Below, one piece after another: positions 28,081 through 37,224 of a stretch of 64,000 nucleotides of DNA. The notes beneath the pieces are model-generated. The model saw only the letters and a list, made by a program, of their open reading frames with translations. It had not been told where the DNA came from and ran no database searches. The DNA lies in contig NZ_LXNG01000008.1 in NCBI RefSeq assembly GCF_001642575.1, positions 1 through 64,000 on the forward strand. The letters are read 5' to 3'. Numbering within the stretch: the first letter of the stretch is position 1; each line of letters starts with the position of its first letter. Made by a program: the position numbers and the translations under genes. Source of the DNA: Xanthomonas floridensis. GTDB lineage: Bacteria > Pseudomonadota > Gammaproteobacteria > Xanthomonadales > Xanthomonadaceae.

Positions 28081-29217
28081 ATGGCCCAGACCGATTCCGA
28101 CCTCCGCGCATCGCTGATCCTGCTGCTGGCTGGCGGCCGCAGCCCGCCCCGGCGCGCGCTGATGAGCACCCACGCCAGCCCGTCCGACATCCTGACTGCC
28201 GGGCCCGCCGCCTGGCGGGCGGCCGGCTGCGACGCGCTGCAATCGGAACGGCTGCAGTCGCCTGACCCGCACGCGCTGAATGCCGCGCTGCGCTGGTGCG
28301 AACACGCAGATCACCATCTGATCGGCTGGCACGAGCCGGACTACCCGGCGCTGCTGCGCCACATCGTCAACCCGCCGCTGGCGCTGTTCGTGGACGGCGA
28401 TCCCAATGCGCTGTGGCATCCAGGCGTGGCCGTGGTCGGCAGCCGCTCCGCCACGGCCGGCGGACGCGATCACACCCGCGCCTTTGCATCGGGCCTGGCG
28501 GCTGCAGGGCTGGGCATCGTCAGCGGGATGGCCGCCGGCGTCGACGCGATCGCGCATGAAGCCGCACTTGCGCAGCCGGACGGCATCACGGTGGCGGTGG
28601 TGGGCACCGGCGCCGACGTGGCCTACCCCGCGCATCACCGGGCATTGCGCGACTGCATCGCTGCACGCGGCGCAGTGGTCAGCGAATACCTGCCGGGCAC
28701 CGGCGCGGTGGCCGCGCACTTCCCGGCCCGCAACCGCATCATTGCCGGGCTGGCGCTGGGCACCCTGGTGGTCGAGGCAGCGATGCGCTCGGGCGCGCTG
28801 ATCACCGCGCGACTGGCCGCGGAGGCCGGACGCGAGGTGTTCGCCCTGCCCGGCTCGCTGCACAACCCGCTGGCGCGCGGCTGCCATCACTTGATCCGCC
28901 AGGGCGCCACGCTGGCACAGGACCCGGCCCAGGTCGTCGAGGGCCTGCAACTGCTGTCGGGCGAATTGGCCACCGCCTTGCGCGAGCGCCTGGCCGCCCC
29001 CACTCAGTGGTCCAGCACGACATGTCGCGCCACGCCCACCCGTGCGGATCCCGACTACCAGCGCTTGTGGCAGGCGCTGGGCCACGACCCAACCCCTATG
29101 GATTGCCTGGTTGAACGCACCGGATTGACGGCCGCCGCGCTGTCCTCCATGCTGCTCATCATGGAACTGGAGGGAGACGTGGTCACCGAGCACGGTCGCT
29201 ATACCCGCAATCCCTAG
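28081..29217 (+). CDS. dprA: DNA-processing protein DprA (Smf)
   Basis: The product has 378 residues and loads RecA on incoming single-stranded DNA during natural transformation. The Rossmann-like domain shows [32 protein letters not shown] and [20 protein letters not shown], then [21 protein letters not shown]-terminal winged-helix (DprA_WH) is seen in the last 70 residues ([20 protein letters not shown]). The ATG at 28081 is chosen; a GTG two codons earlier is possible. It sits in the conserved LysM-dprA-smg order. Competence in the organism is not shown by this alone. Confidence 0.96.
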   Translation: MAQTDSDLRASLILLLAGGRSPPRRALMSTHASPSDILTAGPAAWRAAGCDALQSERLQSPDPHALNAALRWCEHADHHLIGWHEPDYPALLRHIVNPPLALFVDGDPNALWHPGVAVVGSRSATAGGRDHTRAFASGLAAAGLGIVSGMAAGVDAIAHEAALAQPDGITVAVVGTGADVAYPAHHRALRDCIAARGAVVSEYLPGTGAVAAHFPARNRIIAGLALGTLVVEAAMRSGALITARLAAEAGREVFALPGSLHNPLARGCHHLIRQGATLAQDPAQVVEGLQLLSGELATALRERLAAPTQWSSTTCRATPTRADPDYQRLWQALGHDPTPMDCLVERTGLTAAALSSMLLIMELEGDVVTEHGRYTRNP

Positions 29218-29260
29218 TTTCTTCACCTCCACAGCGTCGCGCGACGCAGGCCGAGGGGCA

Positions 29261-29734
29261 ATGAAAGAGAGCATTCTCGATGTACTGCTGTACCTGTTCG
29301 AACATTATTTCAGCGAAGACGCGGACCTGGTCCGTGACCGTGACTCGCTTCAAAATGGCCTGATCCAGGCCGGTTTCAGTCCTGCAGAAATCAGCAAGGC
29401 CTTCGACTGGCTGGACGCGCTCTCCGAGCAGCGGCCAAGTGTCGCGCGCCCGCATGTCGATGGGCCGGTGCGGATCTACCATGGCCCGGAGCTGGACAAG
29501 CTCGATGTGGATTGCCGCGGATTCCTGCTGTTCCTTGAGCAACACCGCATCCTCGATGCCGACCAGCGCGAACTGGTGCTGGACCGTGCCATGGCGCTGG
29601 ACCAGGACGAGCTGGACCTGGACGACCTCAAGTGGGTGGTGCTGATGGTGTTGTTCAACCAGCCGGGCGCAGAAGCGGCCTATGCCTGGATGGAAACCCA
29701 GATGTTCCTGGACGAGCCTGAACCCGTACACTGA
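29261..29734 (+). CDS. smg: Smg-family protein (DUF494)
   Basis: This is a 157-residue acidic, all-helical protein. It starts [17 protein letters not shown] and includes [17 protein letters not shown] and [19 protein letters not shown], which identify the Smg/DUF494 family. The molecular function is unknown. Its place between dprA and topA matches many gammaproteobacteria. The start ATG is preceded by GAGGGGC. The gene after it is a GYF_2 protein not found at this position in Pseudomonas or E. coli. Confidence 0.93.
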   Translation: MKESILDVLLYLFEHYFSEDADLVRDRDSLQNGLIQAGFSPAEISKAFDWLDALSEQRPSVARPHVDGPVRIYHGPELDKLDVDCRGFLLFLEQHRILDADQRELVLDRAMALDQDELDLDDLKWVVLMVLFNQPGAEAAYAWMETQMFLDEPEPVH

Positions 29735-29774
29735 AGGCTGAAGCCGCCACGGACGTGCGCGCGAGGGGACGGGG

Positions 29775-30500
29775 ATGAGCAGTTGGTATTACGCCGAGGG
29801 CAACCGCCAGCGGCGTGGCCCGGTGACCGACGAGGTCCTGCGCGGCCTGTATCGCGATCGCCAGATCGCATTGGACACGCTGGTCTGGCGCGAAGGGCTG
29901 GACCAATGGCGGCCGCTCTCCGCCTGCGCCGACGAACTCGGCCCACCGATCTCCACCGACCTGCACGCTGCACCAGCACCACCGCCACTACCGATGGCAA
30001 CACCTGATGCCTGGCATGCCCGCCCTGCTGCGGCGACGCCCTCCCCGTCGACCAGAGGCGCGGGCTGGCCGCTGGTAGTGACCCTGATCGCGATCATCGG
30101 CGGTTTTTTTGTCGTCGCGGCCGTGCTCGGCATGCTTGTCCCCATCGCCGTGCCGGCCTACCAGGACTACCTGGCCCGCGCCAAGGTCACCGAAGCGGTG
30201 TCCGCACTGGCACCGCTGAAGCCGCAGATAGCCGAATTTCTCGCCCGCGAAGGCCGCTGCCCGGTCAATGGCGACACTGGCTTCCAGGCACCGGAACACT
30301 ACGCGACCGATGTGCTGGCCAGCGTGCAGATCGGCCGCTTCGATACCGCAGATTGCGGTGTTGAAGCGCTGCTGCGGTCGCCGGATTCGCCCAGGATCGA
30401 CGGCAAGGCGCTATGGCTGGACTTCGATGCCGACGCCGGCCGCTGGCACTGCAGTTCCGAGATCGACGACCGGCAACTTCCGCAGCAGTGCCGCGGCTGA
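29775..30500 (+). CDS. GYF_2-domain protein fused to a type IV pilin-like segment
   Basis: The product has 241 residues. Residues 1-52 are a GYF_2 (DUF4339) domain: WYYAEGNRQRRGPVTDEVL, then LDTLVWREGLDQWRPL. A Pro/Ala-rich linker runs to about 97. A single hydrophobic helix (99-126) runs into VPIAVPAYQDYLARAKVTEA, which closely resembles the end of the type IV pilin alpha-1 helix (IAIPAYQDYLARSQVSEA in pilins). The prepilin peptidase site and Glu5 are missing and the helix is internal. The C-terminal part has pilin-like cysteines and QIAEFLAREGRCP. It is likely membrane-anchored with the GYF_2 domain in the cytoplasm. The role is unknown. Confidence 0.8.
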   Translation: MSSWYYAEGNRQRRGPVTDEVLRGLYRDRQIALDTLVWREGLDQWRPLSACADELGPPISTDLHAAPAPPPLPMATPDAWHARPAAATPSPSTRGAGWPLVVTLIAIIGGFFVVAAVLGMLVPIAVPAYQDYLARAKVTEAVSALAPLKPQIAEFLAREGRCPVNGDTGFQAPEHYATDVLASVQIGRFDTADCGVEALLRSPDSPRIDGKALWLDFDADAGRWHCSSEIDDRQLPQQCRG

Positions 30501-30554
30501 GCGGCCGCTGCACGCAGTTGTACTTCGCACTTCGCGCCACCAAGGGGGACATCA

Positions 30555-31835
30555 ATGACGCAGTGGTACTACGCCGACGCACAGCGGCAACGCCAGGGGC
30601 CGGTGGACACGGACACGCTGGTCGCGCGCCTGTCGCAGGGGCTTATCGATCGTAGCAGCCTGGTCTGGCGCGAGGGTCTGCCGCAGTGGGTGACGCTGGG
30701 CGATGTCGCGGCCGAACTGGGTCTGGATACGCCGATACCGGCGCCAGTAGCGCCGGCCGCCGATGCACCTGCAGTCGCGTTGACGAAGGAGGCCGCACCG
30801 CTAGCGGACATGTCGGCTGCCGATACCCCAGCACAGGATTGGTCGCGGCCGGCCGCCCCTGCCATCGCCGAACCGGATGCGCCGGCCGAGCCCGCTCAAG
30901 CTGCCACCAGCACACCGCCGGCACCGGCACCGGCAACCGCATCGGCGCCGCCTGGCCCATCCGCGCAAGATTTACTGCAGACGGGCTCGCACCCGGCAGC
31001 GGCGCAGCCTTACCCGACCGCCGGCGGGCTGGCCGCGCTGGAAGGCGACGCGTCGCGGTCCACTTCACCGGGCGCAGCGGACGCCGCCGTGCAGCCACCT
31101 GCAGCCGCCGCCGCATCCCCGCTCCAACCACCACCGGCCGCCACGCCGTTGCCGACCGCCTGGGACACCCCGGCCGGGCCCACACCGGCCGCCGTCGTCG
31201 CAGCGCCAGACGCGCCGGTCGTCTACGCCGGTCTGTGGCGCCGCGTGGCGGCCAGCATCCTGGACAGCCTGGTCACCACCTTCGCGGTCTACCTGATCGT
31301 GATCCCGCTGGTGTTCGTGCTTGCCTTCGGCGCCGGGCTGAGCGATGCCGGCTCCGCGCTGGACGATGGCAGCGCGCTCGGCATTGCGCTGCTGGTGCTG
31401 TCCTACGGCATCGGGCTGGCCATCCCCACCCTGTATTTCGCGTGGATGCAGTCCAGCCGGCTCCAGGCCAGCCTGGGCAAGCTTGCCTGCGGGATCAAGG
31501 TGGTCCGCGCCGACAGCCATGGCGCGCGCGTCGGCTTTTGGCGCAACCTGCTGCGCTACCTGGCCTACCTGCTGATCAGCGTGCTCACCCTGGGCATCGG
31601 TGTGGTCGTGGCCGCCTTCATGGCCGGTATGAGCGCGCGCAAGCAGGCCCCGCACGACAAGGTCTGCGACACTCTGGTGGTGGACCGCTGGGCCTTCACC
31701 GACCATCCGGAGCTGCAGTCCAGGGGGTTGGACACGGTCTCGATCGTGGTCCTGGCCCTTTACGGGCTGCTGCTGCTGGTCTCGATCGTGGTGGTGGGCT
31801 TCATGCTGGCGGCGATCGGGATGAGCCACAGCTAG
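30555..31835 (+). CDS. GYF_2-domain and RDD-family membrane protein
   Basis: The product has 426 residues. The N-terminal GYF_2 domain (1-57, WYYADAQRQRQGPVDTDTLV and LVWREGLPQWVTL) is closely related to that of the preceding gene. A long Ala/Pro/Thr-rich linker extends to about 220. The C-terminal RDD domain begins YAGLWRRVAASILDSLVTTF, with the R and D residues of the family name, and has three to four transmembrane helices plus a segment SSRLQASLGKLACGIKVV typical of RDD proteins. RDD proteins have been linked to ion exchange. The two GYF_2 genes are 54 bases apart and probably one operon. Confidence 0.88.
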   Translation: MTQWYYADAQRQRQGPVDTDTLVARLSQGLIDRSSLVWREGLPQWVTLGDVAAELGLDTPIPAPVAPAADAPAVALTKEAAPLADMSAADTPAQDWSRPAAPAIAEPDAPAEPAQAATSTPPAPAPATASAPPGPSAQDLLQTGSHPAAAQPYPTAGGLAALEGDASRSTSPGAADAAVQPPAAAAASPLQPPPAATPLPTAWDTPAGPTPAAVVAAPDAPVVYAGLWRRVAASILDSLVTTFAVYLIVIPLVFVLAFGAGLSDAGSALDDGSALGIALLVLSYGIGLAIPTLYFAWMQSSRLQASLGKLACGIKVVRADSHGARVGFWRNLLRYLAYLLISVLTLGIGVVVAAFMAGMSARKQAPHDKVCDTLVVDRWAFTDHPELQSRGLDTVSIVVLALYGLLLLVSIVVVGFMLAAIGMSHS

Positions 31836-31860
31836 CGGTTCGCGGCGCTGGCCGCTTGAC

Positions 31861-31877
31861 ACGGCGGCGTCCGCCGT
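31861..31877 (+). terminator. Hairpin with T-rich tail after the RDD gene
   Basis: A 7-bp stem ACGGCGG/CCGCCGT with a three-base loop is followed by GATCTTTCT. It lies 25 bases after the RDD stop, as expected for an intrinsic terminator. Confidence 0.5.
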
Positions 31878-31899
31878 GATCTTTCTAATAAGAGAACTG

Positions 31900-31925
31900 A
31901 ACGCCCGGGCTACTTCCCGGGCGTT
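31900..31925. terminator. Second hairpin before topA
   Basis: A 10-bp perfect stem (31900-31909 with 31916-31925) with a six-base loop. There is no T-run on either side. It lies in the 181-base RDD-topA gap and may act with the hairpin at 31861 or belong to the topA leader. Confidence 0.4.
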
Positions 31926-32016
31926 AACGTGTGGGAAACGGCCGATCTGCTTCCCTCGACCGGCCAATTAGGCCACGCTACCCGCCCCCCGGGCCTTGCC
32001 CCAAGAAGTTGCCACC

Positions 32017-34509
32017 ATGCCCAAGCACCTGCTCATCGTCGAATCGCCCGCCAAGGCCAAGACGATCAATAAATACCTCGGCAAGGACTTCACCGTCCTG
32101 GCCTCGTATGGGCACGTGCGCGACCTCGTCCCCAAGGAGGGCGCGGTCGATCCGGACAATGGGTTCGCGATGCGCTACGACCTGATCGAGAAGAACGAGA
32201 AGCATGTCGAAGCCATCGCGCGCGCCGCCAAGGGCGCCGACGACATCTTTCTGGCAACCGACCCGGACCGCGAGGGCGAGGCGATCAGCTGGCACATCGC
32301 CGAGATCCTGAAAGAGCGCGGCCTGCTCAAGGACAAGCCGATGCAGCGGGTGGTGTTTACCGAAATCACCCCGCGCGCGATCAAGGAAGCCATGCTCAAG
32401 CCGCGCGCGATCGCCGCCGACCTGGTGGATGCGCAGCAGGCGCGCCGTGCGCTCGACTACCTGGTGGGCTTCAACCTGTCGCCGGTGTTGTGGCGCAAGG
32501 TGCAGCGCGGGTTGTCGGCCGGCCGCGTGCAGTCGCCGGCGCTGCGCATGATTGTCGAGCGCGAGGAAGAGATCGAAGCCTTCATCGCGCGCGAGTACTG
32601 GTCCATCGATGCGCATTGCCGGCATCCCTCGCAGGCCTTCAATGCACGGCTGATCAAGCTGGACGGACAGAAGTTCGAGCAGTTCACCGTCACCGACGGC
32701 GATACCGCCGAGGCGGCGCGGTTGCGTATCCAGCAGGCCGCGCAAGGCGTGCTGCACGTCACCGACGTGGCCAGCAAGGAGCGCAAGCGTCGTCCGGCCC
32801 CGCCGTTCACCACCTCCACGCTGCAGCAGGAAGCCTCGCGCAAACTCGGCTTCACCACCCGCAAGACCATGCAGGTGGCGCAGAAGTTGTACGAAGGCGT
32901 GGCGCTGGGCGATGAAGGCTCGGTCGGTCTGATCAGCTATATGCGTACCGACTCGGTGAACCTGTCGCAGGACGCACTGGCGGAAATCCGCGACGTGATC
33001 GCGCGCGATTTCGGCACCGCCTCGCTGCCGGACCAGCCCAACGCCTACACCACCAAATCCAAGAACGCGCAGGAAGCCCATGAAGCGGTGCGCCCGACCT
33101 CGGCACTGCGCACTCCTGCACAGGTGGCGCGCTTTTTGTCCGACGACGAGCGCCGCCTGTACGAGCTGATCTGGCGTCGCGCGGTGGCCTGCCAGATGAT
33201 TCCGGCCACGCTCAACACCGTCAGCGTGGATCTGTCGGCCGGCAGCGAACATGTGTTCCGCGCCAGCGGCACCACTGTGGTGGTCCCGGGCTTCCTGGCC
33301 GTCTACGAGGAAGGCAAGGACACCAAGAGCAGCGAAGATGAGGATGAGGGCCGCAAGCTGCCGCTGATGAAGGCCGGCGACAACATCCCGCTGGACCGCA
33401 TCGTCACCGACCAGCACTTCACCCAACCGCCGCCGCGCTTCACCGAAGCGGCGCTGGTCAAGGCGCTGGAGGAATACGGCATCGGCCGTCCGTCCACCTA
33501 TGCCTCGATCATCCAGACCCTGCAGTTCCGCAAATACGTGGAAATGGAAGGACGCAGCTTCCGTCCCACCGACGTGGGCCGTGCGGTCTCCAAGTTCCTG
33601 TCCGGACATTTCACCCGCTACGTGGACTACGACTTCACCGCCAAGCTCGAAGACGACCTGGATGCGGTCTCGCGTGGCGAGGAAGAGTGGATCCCGTTGA
33701 TGGAGAAGTTCTGGGGCCCGTTCAAGGAACTGGTCGAGGACAAGAAGGATTCGCTGGACAAGACCGACGCTGGCAGCGTGCGCGTGCTCGGCACCGACCC
33801 GGTCAGCGGCAAGGAAGTGAGCGCACGCATCGGCCGCTTCGGCCCGATGGTGCAGATCGGCACCGTGGAAGACGAAGAAAAGCCGACCTTCGCCTCGTTG
33901 CGACCGGGCCAGAGCATCTATTCGATCTCGATCGAAGACGCGCTGGAGCTGTTCAAGATGCCGCGCGCCCTCGGCCAGGACAAGGACCAGGACGTCAGCG
34001 TCGGCATTGGCCGCTTCGGGCCGTTTGCGCGCCGCGGTAGCGTGTATGCGTCGCTGAAGAAGGAAGACGATCCGTACACCATCGATCTGGCGCGGGCGGT
34101 GTTCCTGATCGAAGAGAAGGAAGAGATCGCACGCAACCGCGTCATCAAGGAATTCGACGGCAGCGACATCCAGGTGCTCAATGGCCGCTTTGGCCCGTAC
34201 ATCAGCGATGGCAAGCTCAATGGCAAGATCCCCAAGGATCGCGAGCCGGCATCGTTGACCTTCGAGGAAGTGCAGCAGCTGCTGGCCGACACCGGCAAGC
34301 CGGTGCGCAAGGGCTTCGGTGCCAAGAAGGCCACGCTCAAGAAGAATGCGGTGAAGGATTCGGCGCCGAAGAAGACGGCCGTCAAGAAGACCGCGACCAA
34401 GACCGCTGCCACCAAGACGGCGGCGAAGAAGGCCCCGGCCAAGAAGGCCGCCGCCAAGAAGGCGACCAAGCGCGTGGTCAAGAAGACCGCGAGCAAGGCC
34501 GCAGGCTGA
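32017..34509 (+). CDS. topA: DNA topoisomerase I TopA
   Basis: The product has 830 residues and relaxes negative supercoils. The Toprim domain begins LLIVESPAKAKTINKYLG and holds the metal site FLATDPDREGEAISWH. The catalytic Tyr lies in GLISYMRTDSVNLS. After the core, three or four Toprim_CRpt repeats with RFGP (GRFGPMVQIG, GRFGPFARRG, GRFGPYISDG) replace the four-cysteine zinc fingers of E. coli TopA. The end is a Lys/Ala/Thr-rich tail of about 55 residues, probably a DNA-binding region. The ATG at 32017 (MPKHLL) is chosen over a TTG seven codons earlier. tsaC follows after eight bases. Confidence 0.97.
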   Translation: MPKHLLIVESPAKAKTINKYLGKDFTVLASYGHVRDLVPKEGAVDPDNGFAMRYDLIEKNEKHVEAIARAAKGADDIFLATDPDREGEAISWHIAEILKERGLLKDKPMQRVVFTEITPRAIKEAMLKPRAIAADLVDAQQARRALDYLVGFNLSPVLWRKVQRGLSAGRVQSPALRMIVEREEEIEAFIAREYWSIDAHCRHPSQAFNARLIKLDGQKFEQFTVTDGDTAEAARLRIQQAAQGVLHVTDVASKERKRRPAPPFTTSTLQQEASRKLGFTTRKTMQVAQKLYEGVALGDEGSVGLISYMRTDSVNLSQDALAEIRDVIARDFGTASLPDQPNAYTTKSKNAQEAHEAVRPTSALRTPAQVARFLSDDERRLYELIWRRAVACQMIPATLNTVSVDLSAGSEHVFRASGTTVVVPGFLAVYEEGKDTKSSEDEDEGRKLPLMKAGDNIPLDRIVTDQHFTQPPPRFTEAALVKALEEYGIGRPSTYASIIQTLQFRKYVEMEGRSFRPTDVGRAVSKFLSGHFTRYVDYDFTAKLEDDLDAVSRGEEEWIPLMEKFWGPFKELVEDKKDSLDKTDAGSVRVLGTDPVSGKEVSARIGRFGPMVQIGTVEDEEKPTFASLRPGQSIYSISIEDALELFKMPRALGQDKDQDVSVGIGRFGPFARRGSVYASLKKEDDPYTIDLARAVFLIEEKEEIARNRVIKEFDGSDIQVLNGRFGPYISDGKLNGKIPKDREPASLTFEEVQQLLADTGKPVRKGFGAKKATLKKNAVKDSAPKKTAVKKTATKTAATKTAAKKAPAKKAAAKKATKRVVKKTASKAAG

Positions 34510-34517
34510 GCCACGCC

Positions 34518-35081
34518 ATGGATCACGCACTCAGCCTGGATGGCGCTGTCGCCGCCCTGCGCCAGGGTGGCGTGATCGCCTACCCCACCGAGGCAGTGTG
34601 GGGCTTGGGCTGCGATCCGGCCCGGGAAGCGGCCGTGTTGCGGTTGCTGGAGATCAAGCGGCGGCCGGTGGACAAGGGCGTGATCGTGGTGGCCTCCGAT
34701 GTGGCGCTGTTGCGCGATTGGGTCGACCTGGATGCGCTGGAATCGGCCCGCAGACAAGCCGTGCTGGCCAGCTGGCCCGGCCCGAACACCTGGATCCTGC
34801 CGATCACCGACCGCGCGCCGCGCTGGGTCACCGGCACGCATGACGGGTTGGCGGTGCGCGTCAGCGCCCATCCGCTCGTGGCGGCGCTGTGCGCGGCCTG
34901 GGGTGCGCCGCTGGTGTCCACCAGTGCCAACCTGGCCGGGCAGCCGCCGGCGCGCAGCCGCGACGCGCTGGACCCGGCCTTGCTGACCAGTATCGACGGC
35001 GTGCTGGCCGGCGACGTCGGCGGCCACGCCCAGCCCACCACCATCCGCGATGCGCGTACCGGTCAGGTCTTGCGCGACTGA
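34518..35081 (+). CDS. tsaC: Threonylcarbamoyl-AMP synthase TsaC (YrdC family)
   Basis: The protein has 187 residues and makes threonylcarbamoyl-AMP for the t6A37 modification of ANN-decoding tRNAs. The YrdC fold is shown by GGVIAYPTEAVWGLGCDP, LEIKRRPVDKG (the KR.. nucleotide-binding loop), WPGPNTWILP and PLVSTSANLAGQP. Its length matches the short TsaC form without the Sua5 C-terminal domain. It starts eight bases after topA and is clearly in the same transcript, an order also seen near dprA in related genera. Confidence 0.96.
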   Translation: MDHALSLDGAVAALRQGGVIAYPTEAVWGLGCDPAREAAVLRLLEIKRRPVDKGVIVVASDVALLRDWVDLDALESARRQAVLASWPGPNTWILPITDRAPRWVTGTHDGLAVRVSAHPLVAALCAAWGAPLVSTSANLAGQPPARSRDALDPALLTSIDGVLAGDVGGHAQPTTIRDARTGQVLRD

Positions 35082-35553
35082 GACCGCGCCAGCCAATCCG
35101 ACGCGACAGATCATGCCGCGGTGCCTGGATGACGATGGGAACGCGCTGCCAAGACCAATCGCCCTTGGCACGGCCTGGCGGGCCAGACAACGCATGATCT
35201 GATCCCCGCTCTCGCAGATCCAACGGCGACCGCCTCCCGTCAGCGTTGCAGGCAACCCTGCCACCGCGCCTGATCCGTGTAGCCGATCACCGCAAGCGCG
35301 GCCAGCCGGGATCCACGCCATCTCCCCCGCAGTGAGTGCAGCCGGTCTCGGTGGCGCAGTTCTACGTCCGCGTTCTGTAGCGACCAGTCATGGAGCTGAC
35401 GCGCCAGATTCCAGGTTCTGGCCCGGTGTTCAAGCCAGGCCACCACACCCTGAAGCGGCACCGCCCCGCAGCACACGACCGGCATCCGCATCGCGCCCTG
35501 GCAGCCAGTCGCCCCACTTTGCGGCGCGGCCGCCGAGCGCGCACACTCCAGCC
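35082..35553. other. Intergenic region, possibly with a small minus-strand gene
   Basis: About 470 bases lie between tsaC and the first DUF4124 gene. The only protein-like open frame is on the minus strand (35240-35491, 83 residues, Arg- and Trp-rich, starting MRMPVVCCGA); it matches no family and has no clear ribosome site. Otherwise nothing was recognised. Confidence 0.35.
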
Positions 35554-36330
35554 ATGCGCACTTTCCCGATTCTGTTGTTGCTGGCCTGTGCGCTGCCCGC
35601 CTCGGCAGCGAACACGGCCACCAAGCCCGACCCGAACGTGCGGGTCTACCGCTGTGTCAGCAGCACCGGCACGGTTGCGCTGCAGGACGCGCCGTGCAGC
35701 AGCGGGCGCCAGCAGGTGCTGGACATGCAGCGCCCGCAGGATCCGCCAGCGCGTCCGCAGCGCCTGGATGCACCGGCACCGGCTGCCGCGCCGCCGGCGC
35801 GCGAGGTCCGCATCGTCACCGTACAGCCGCCGCAACCGATGTACGAGTGCACTACCGAAGATGGCAACCGCTATACCAGCGACAGCCCGGAAGGCAATCC
35901 GCGCTGGGTGCCGACCTGGGGCCCGGCCTATGTGGGCAATGGCATCGCTCCGCCTCCGCCACCTGCCGGCACCCTGCGCCCACCGCTACCGGTCAGCCCG
36001 CGCCCCGCGATCGCGGTGCAGGGTGGCTCCTCCGGACGCGGCGGCAGCATCCGCGGCAGCGCCAGCTTCGGCACCGACGCCTACCAGGGTCGCTATCAAG
36101 GCACCTATCAGGGCGGTTATGGCGGCACGGTGATCGTGCCTTACGGCAATGTGCAGATCCGCGACGAATGCCATGCGCTGCCCGAGCAGGAAGTGTGCGC
36201 GCGCCTGGCCGACCGGCGCTGGGAGCTGATCCGTCGCTATAACAGCGCCCTGCAGAGCGAGCGGGTGGAACTCAGCCGCGAACAGCGCGGCATCGAAGCG
36301 CGCCAGCAACGCGATTGCGGCGGCGTATGA
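35554..36330 (+). CDS. DUF4124-domain secreted protein
   Basis: The product has 258 residues with a signal peptide at about 1-18 (ILLLLACALPASAA). A DUF4124-like segment follows: VRVYRCVSSTGTVALQDAPCSSG, with two cysteines. A second similar segment, MYECTTEDGNRYTSD, comes after a Pro-rich linker. The centre is rich in Gly/Tyr repeats (TDAYQGRYQGTYQGGYGG) and the C-terminus holds charged helices with two more cysteines. It is periplasmic or outer-surface by prediction, with unknown role. The ATG at 35554 is chosen for the signal peptide. The stop overlaps the next start (ATGA). Confidence 0.8.
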   Translation: MRTFPILLLLACALPASAANTATKPDPNVRVYRCVSSTGTVALQDAPCSSGRQQVLDMQRPQDPPARPQRLDAPAPAAAPPAREVRIVTVQPPQPMYECTTEDGNRYTSDSPEGNPRWVPTWGPAYVGNGIAPPPPPAGTLRPPLPVSPRPAIAVQGGSSGRGGSIRGSASFGTDAYQGRYQGTYQGGYGGTVIVPYGNVQIRDECHALPEQEVCARLADRRWELIRRYNSALQSERVELSREQRGIEARQQRDCGGV

Positions 36331-36971
36331 GCCGCATGCGCCTGATCGCCTTGTTGATGATGGCCTGGGTCTCAGGCAGCAATGCCCAGGAAGTGGCCAT
36401 CTATCGCTGCACCGATCCCAGCGGCGCGCTCACCGTGCAGAACATGCCGTGTCCGAAGGGCATGCAGCAACAGAAGAAGCTGATGACCGCACCGGCCTCG
36501 GTGCCATTTGCGCCCGGCACGCCCCCTGCGCCAGCGCCCGTGCGCACGGCACCGGTTGCGCCAGCGCCGCCGGCAGCAGTGCCTGCCGCTGCGCCCGTGG
36601 CAGCGCCGGCCCCACTGCCATCGACCTCCACCCTGCCCCCACCACCGCTATTCGAATGCACCGCGCACGACAACGGCCGCTACTTCACCGAAGACCGCGA
36701 ACCGGCCACGCGCTGCCTGCCGATGCAGACGACCAACCTGGCCGGCGGCCCGGCCACCGGTGGCGGCAGTGCCTGCGAAGTGGTCACCGACCGTTGCGCC
36801 CCGGTGCCGGACCAGAGCCTGTGCGAGGCCTGGCGCAAACGCGCCGAGCAGGCCGAATCGACCTGGCGTTTCTCCGATGAAGCGCAGTCGGCCGAACGCA
36901 AACAGCGCTACGACCAGATGCGGCGTGTGCTGGAGGAAAGCCGCTGCGCGAATCCCTCGGCCGCGCCCTGA
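36327..36971 (+). CDS. DUF4124-domain secreted protein, paralogue of the preceding gene
   Basis: This 214-residue protein has the same plan as its neighbour. A signal peptide covers about 1-20 (MRLIALLMMAWVSGSNAQ). The DUF4124-like segment VAIYRCTDPSGALTVQNMPCPKG is followed by an Ala/Pro-rich linker and LFECTAHDNGRYFTED. The C-terminal Cys-containing helical region begins ACEVVTDRCAPVPDQSLCEAW. The ATG at 36327 overlaps the upstream TGA, so the pair is translationally coupled and probably arose by duplication. It is likely periplasmic; the function is unknown. Confidence 0.78.
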   Translation: MSRMRLIALLMMAWVSGSNAQEVAIYRCTDPSGALTVQNMPCPKGMQQQKKLMTAPASVPFAPGTPPAPAPVRTAPVAPAPPAAVPAAAPVAAPAPLPSTSTLPPPPLFECTAHDNGRYFTEDREPATRCLPMQTTNLAGGPATGGGSACEVVTDRCAPVPDQSLCEAWRKRAEQAESTWRFSDEAQSAERKQRYDQMRRVLEESRCANPSAAP

Positions 36972-37224
36972 CTGACTCTGCAGGGCTGCGTGCAGGAAGG
37001 CGATCGATGGCAAGTGCGTCATGCCTGCGCGTCACCGATGCCCCCATCCGCCCTTCGGGCACCTTCCCCCGCGATGCCGGGGGAAAGGGATGTATCCCGC
37101 GCCGACCCGGGGATCCTCTGGTTGCGCGCGTTGCGGATTAAGCGCCCTTCTCTGTTGAAGCGTCTTTTCGTTTACACACCGTTGCCACAGCGGCCGCAGT
37201 CGTGTGCCGATGAGGCTAAGAGTG
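36972..37224. other. Intergenic region with an imperfect hairpin
   Basis: No gene is seen. A GC-rich imperfect hairpin at 37062-37088 (CCTTCCCCCG with CCGGGGGAAAGG, one bulged base) lies about 90 bases after the second DUF4124 stop and could end that transcript. The dispersed palindromic repeat follows at 37225. Confidence 0.45.

Noticed and set aside
31978-34530. 850-residue minus-strand open frame
   Set aside because: It is antisense to topA, whose motifs are unmistakable on the plus strand.
35240-35491. 83-residue minus-strand frame between tsaC and the DUF4124 pair
   Set aside because: It reads somewhat like a protein but has no start signal or family; it is noted in the region entry only.
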